Part shown: positions 61,630 to 64,000 of the stretch, piece by piece
Position numbering within the stretch: position 1 is the stretch's first letter
Layout: each line of letters begins with the position of its first letter
NCBI GenBank assembly: GCA_024234635.1
Contig: JACKNX010000004.1
Location: 186,001-250,000, forward strand
DNA length: 64,000 bases
DNA from: Pseudomonadales bacterium
Lineage (GTDB): Bacteria > Pseudomonadota > Gammaproteobacteria > Pseudomonadales > Azotimanducaceae
Direction: 5' to 3'
Translations under genes and position numbers: made by a program
Notes under the pieces: generated by a model
What the model saw: only the letters and a program-made list of their open reading frames with translations
The model's database searches: none
What the model was told of the DNA's origin: nothing

Positions 61630-63135
61630 ATGGCCGAACCACCTGTTGTCATCAAGCCCGTCGCGCCACCGCTGTCGCATCTGCGCAGCGAACGACGCGG
61701 CAGGGATCTGCTGCGACCGGCCCTGCTGACGGTCGTGGCCACTGTGCTTGTCGGTGCACTGGTGTGGGTCTTCACCGTGCGTGCGCCCACGCCCGTTGCC
61801 AATCCGCCCCCTACGCCGGCTTCGGCGGCGGTTCAGGCAACCGACAATCCGCCGCGTGACGCCGCCGCCGGGAAGGAGCTCGCACCGTTCGCCAGCCTGG
61901 AATATGAACGCCAGCTTGCCGCCGCAAGAACGCAGCTTGAAGCACTGGTGCAGGTACAACTGATGCTCAAGGAGTCGATGCAGGTCGGCGCCTGGGGAGC
62001 AGCCGCCTACCAGGCGGCCATGGATCGCGCGACCGAAGGCGACGTGGCCTTTCAGGCCAGGGACTATGAAGCCGCCTCCGCCGCCTATGCGGACGCCACC
62101 CGGCAGTTCCAGTCCGTATTGCAATCCGGACAGGAACGTTTCGAAAAACATCTTGCCGACGGCAACCGCGCCCTGGCGGCCCGCGACGCTGACGCCGCCA
62201 GCATCGCCTTCGCCGCGGCCCTCGTGATCCGCGCCGATGATACCCGGGCGCTGGCGGGCCAGGACCGCGCGGCAAAACTGCCCCGCATCAATGAACTGCT
62301 TCGCCAGGCCGCCAACGCCGAACTGGCCGGCCGCTTCAACGACGCCCTTGCCCTGTACGACGAGGTGGCCGCCATCGACCCGGCCACATCGTCGCTGGAC
62401 GAACGCCGCGCCCACGTTGCGTCCGAGACCCGCACGCAGCGTATTCGCGACCTGCTGACCACGGGGTTTGCCGCGCTGGAGGCGCGCGAGGTGGGCAAAG
62501 CGCGTACGGCATTCAATGCAGTGCTCGCGCTGGACCCGGACAACGCCGTTGCCAACGGCGCGCTGCAGCAGGCAGCGAACACCGGTGATTTTGACCGCAT
62601 CAAGGCCGGCGAAAAGCGCGGCACCGACGCGGAGGCGCGGGAGGACTGGGCTGCCGCGATCGCCGCGTACGAGCAGGTGCTGGCCATTGACGGTGCCATC
62701 GAGTTCGCCCGCACGGGGCTGGTACGGGCACGAGCGCATGCCGAGGCGATGCAAGCACTCGCCGCCATCGAGGCCGAGGCAAGGAAACTGTCCTCACCGG
62801 CCCGATTCGAGGCCGCCCGGCAGACGCTGGCGTCCGCGCGTCGACAAGCTCCCCTCGGACCGCGGCTCCGGGCCCGCATCGACGCCGTCGAGCGATTGCT
62901 GCAGCGGTATGAGACCCCCGTTGACGTGACCCTCACCTCTGACGGGCAAACCGACGTGATGCTTTCCACGGTTGGCGCGTTGGGTCGATTTTCCACGCAC
63001 ACCGTTGCTTTGCGCCCCGGCGAGTACACGCTGGTCGGCAGCCGCCCCGGCTGTCGCGACGTGCGCCGCACCCTGCTGGTGGAGCCGGACATGCAACCAG
63101 TGTCGGTGCAATGCGAGGAGCAACTCACGCCATGA
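61630..63135 (+). CDS. Membrane-anchored TPR-like protein
   Basis: 501 residues: one membrane helix (~29-48, RPALLTVVATVLVGALVWVFTV), then a long periplasmic repeat region of TPR-like helices (e.g. GDVAFQARDYEAASAAYADATRQF, ANAELAGRFNDALALYDEVAAIDP, AEAREDWAAAIAAYEQVLAIDGAI) and a small C-terminal beta domain (VDVTLTSDGQTDVMLS...FSTHTVALRPGEYTLVGSRPGCRDVRRTL) that looks PEGA-like. Its ATGA stop/start overlap couples it to the PEGA protein. It probably scaffolds a complex with its neighbours. Confidence 0.8.
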   Translation: MAEPPVVIKPVAPPLSHLRSERRGRDLLRPALLTVVATVLVGALVWVFTVRAPTPVANPPPTPASAAVQATDNPPRDAAAGKELAPFASLEYERQLAAARTQLEALVQVQLMLKESMQVGAWGAAAYQAAMDRATEGDVAFQARDYEAASAAYADATRQFQSVLQSGQERFEKHLADGNRALAARDADAASIAFAAALVIRADDTRALAGQDRAAKLPRINELLRQAANAELAGRFNDALALYDEVAAIDPATSSLDERRAHVASETRTQRIRDLLTTGFAALEAREVGKARTAFNAVLALDPDNAVANGALQQAANTGDFDRIKAGEKRGTDAEAREDWAAAIAAYEQVLAIDGAIEFARTGLVRARAHAEAMQALAAIEAEARKLSSPARFEAARQTLASARRQAPLGPRLRARIDAVERLLQRYETPVDVTLTSDGQTDVMLSTVGALGRFSTHTVALRPGEYTLVGSRPGCRDVRRTLLVEPDMQPVSVQCEEQLTP

Positions 63136-64000
63136 ACACGCCCCGGGACAACGGCGTGCGCATCACGGCCACCGGTTATCAGCCCTACGTTGCCGAGCGT
63201 ACACGTCGCGGCGTTCGCCGCTGGCAGATTGTCGTTGGCGTCGTGTTGCTGGTGGTCGCCGGCCTGCTGGCCTTTCTGTTCACCGCGCGCTCCGTGGCGC
63301 TGGATTTCTCCGCGCCGGCGGAGGACGTCTCCGTGCACGGCGGCCTCTCGTTCGAACTCGGCGGTGTCTGGCTGCTGCTGCCTGGCGACTACACGATCGA
63401 GGCGCACGCTGATGGCTACAAGCCGCTCAACGCCGCCATCACGGTCGGCCCCGAGCGCAACCAGCGGCATTCGCTGACCTTCATTCCGCTACCGGGAATT
63501 GTCACCATCACCAGCGAGCCTGCCGGCGCATCGGTATTCATTGACAGTGAGGCTGTCGGCGCAACGCCGCTTGAGGCCATTGACGTCGAATCAGGCAGTC
63601 GCGAAGTGGTGCTGCGACTTGCCCGCTACGAAACACAGGCGCAGGTCCTCGACGTAACGGGGCATCGCACGAAGCAGGAACTGGCGGTGACACTCCTGCC
63701 CGATTGGGGCGATGTCACCGTCAGCAGCGATCCTTCGGGCGCCCGCGTGCTGATTGACGGCAACGACTCCGGCATCGTTACGCCCGGGGTCGTACCGGTT
63801 CCTTCCGGGGAACGGGAAATAGCGGTGACGCTCGACGGTTACCGCACCGCGCGTCAGCGTATTGTCGTGGCGGCGCGTCAGGCGGATACACTGCCGCCCT
63901 TCCAGCTGGTACAGGCCGATGCCGCCCTGCGCATCACTTCCTCCCCAGCCGGTGCGGGCATTACCGTCAACGGCAAATACATGGGCCAGACACCGCTGGA
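63132..64000 (+). CDS. PEGA-domain membrane protein, 3' end cut off
   Basis: At least 289 residues, running past the window edge. One membrane helix (~29-51, RWQIVVGVVLLVVAGLLAFLFTA), a first periplasmic domain, then successive PEGA repeats with the SEPAGA/SSDPSGA motif: TITSEPAGASVFIDSEAVGATPLE (~134), TVSSDPSGARVLIDGNDSG (~201) and RITSSPAGAGITVNGKYMGQTPL (~272). PEGA domains are found on bacterial surface and signalling proteins and are often followed by a formylglycine-generating-type or similar enzymatic domain, which here would lie beyond the edge. Couples to the TPR gene by ATGA. Confidence 0.85.
   Translation, partial: MNTPRDNGVRITATGYQPYVAERTRRGVRRWQIVVGVVLLVVAGLLAFLFTARSVALDFSAPAEDVSVHGGLSFELGGVWLLLPGDYTIEAHADGYKPLNAAITVGPERNQRHSLTFIPLPGIVTITSEPAGASVFIDSEAVGATPLEAIDVESGSREVVLRLARYETQAQVLDVTGHRTKQELAVTLLPDWGDVTVSSDPSGARVLIDGNDSGIVTPGVVPVPSGEREIAVTLDGYRTARQRIVVAARQADTLPPFQLVQADAALRITSSPAGAGITVNGKYMGQTPL

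Noticed and set aside
60286..62754. 822-codon open frame on the minus strand
   Set aside because: It is antisense to two real plus-strand genes with recognisable lipoprotein, membrane-helix and TPR features. The long frame arises from high GC at third codon positions.

Overview
The window is about 64 kb of GC-rich, densely coding DNA from a Gram-negative bacterium, almost certainly a gammaproteobacterium. The evidence is gene order. The fatty-acid block (yceD-rpmF-fabD-fabG-acpP-fabF-mltG-tmk-holB-pilZ), the divergent rluC/rne pair, murB, the exbB-exbD-lipid A block-kdsB, comEC, DUF2062 and lolCDE form the neighbourhood I recall from Pseudomonas-type genomes. Here it is thinned out (plsX, fabH, pabC, tatD and ptpA are missing) and has insertions (alkB-like gene, SDR, PLP enzyme, galU, clpB). 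No rRNA, tRNA, CRISPR array, phage or transposase gene was seen.

Layout: 1-1.9 kb, end of an S9 peptidase and a GNAT. 1.9-10.3 kb, minus-strand fatty-acid/cell-wall/replication block and rluC. 10.3-13.8 kb, long leader and rne. 13.8-15.4 kb, murB and an AlkB-like dioxygenase. 15.6-16.4 kb, SDR. 16.5-21.2 kb, kdsB, one open frame that joins MsbA to LpxK, exbD and exbB. 21.3-26.6 kb, PLP enzyme, galU, a small gene behind a LexA-like box, and clpB with a sigma-32-like promoter. 26.7-33.1 kb, DUF2244, comEC, DUF2062, lolE-lolD-lolC. 33.1-37.3 kb, palindromic repeats, sthA, HDOD gene, nqrM, apbE. 37.4-48.9 kb, transporters and metabolic genes. 48.9-52.3 kb, five minus-strand genes in which every junction overlaps (tusA, cyclotransferase, epmC, FAD oxidoreductase, AcoX-like). 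52.7-57.1 kb, four unfamiliar exported-protein genes. 57.5-64 kb, a run of envelope genes (TPR/TonB-like, collagen-like lipoprotein, lipoprotein, TPR membrane protein, PEGA protein cut by the window edge).

The most unusual items are: (1) the MsbA-LpxK open frame, which would tether the lipid A 4'-kinase to the lipid A flippase; (2) a carboxymuconolactone decarboxylase/AhpD-family gene whose second CxxC cysteine codon is an in-frame TGA followed by a SECIS-like hairpin, so it is probably a selenoprotein that gene callers would split; (3) a near-consensus LexA box over a promoter-like sequence ahead of a small protein carrying a possible sliding-clamp-binding motif; (4) the secreted-protein cluster with a VHL-beta-like domain; (5) a 70-base AT-rich island inside rluC.

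Housekeeping assignments rest on recognisable motifs and order and are firm. Functions of the 52.7-64 kb envelope genes are largely unknown. Start codons were moved from the longest frame where a ribosome binding site, a stop/start overlap or family length pointed elsewhere; each case is stated.
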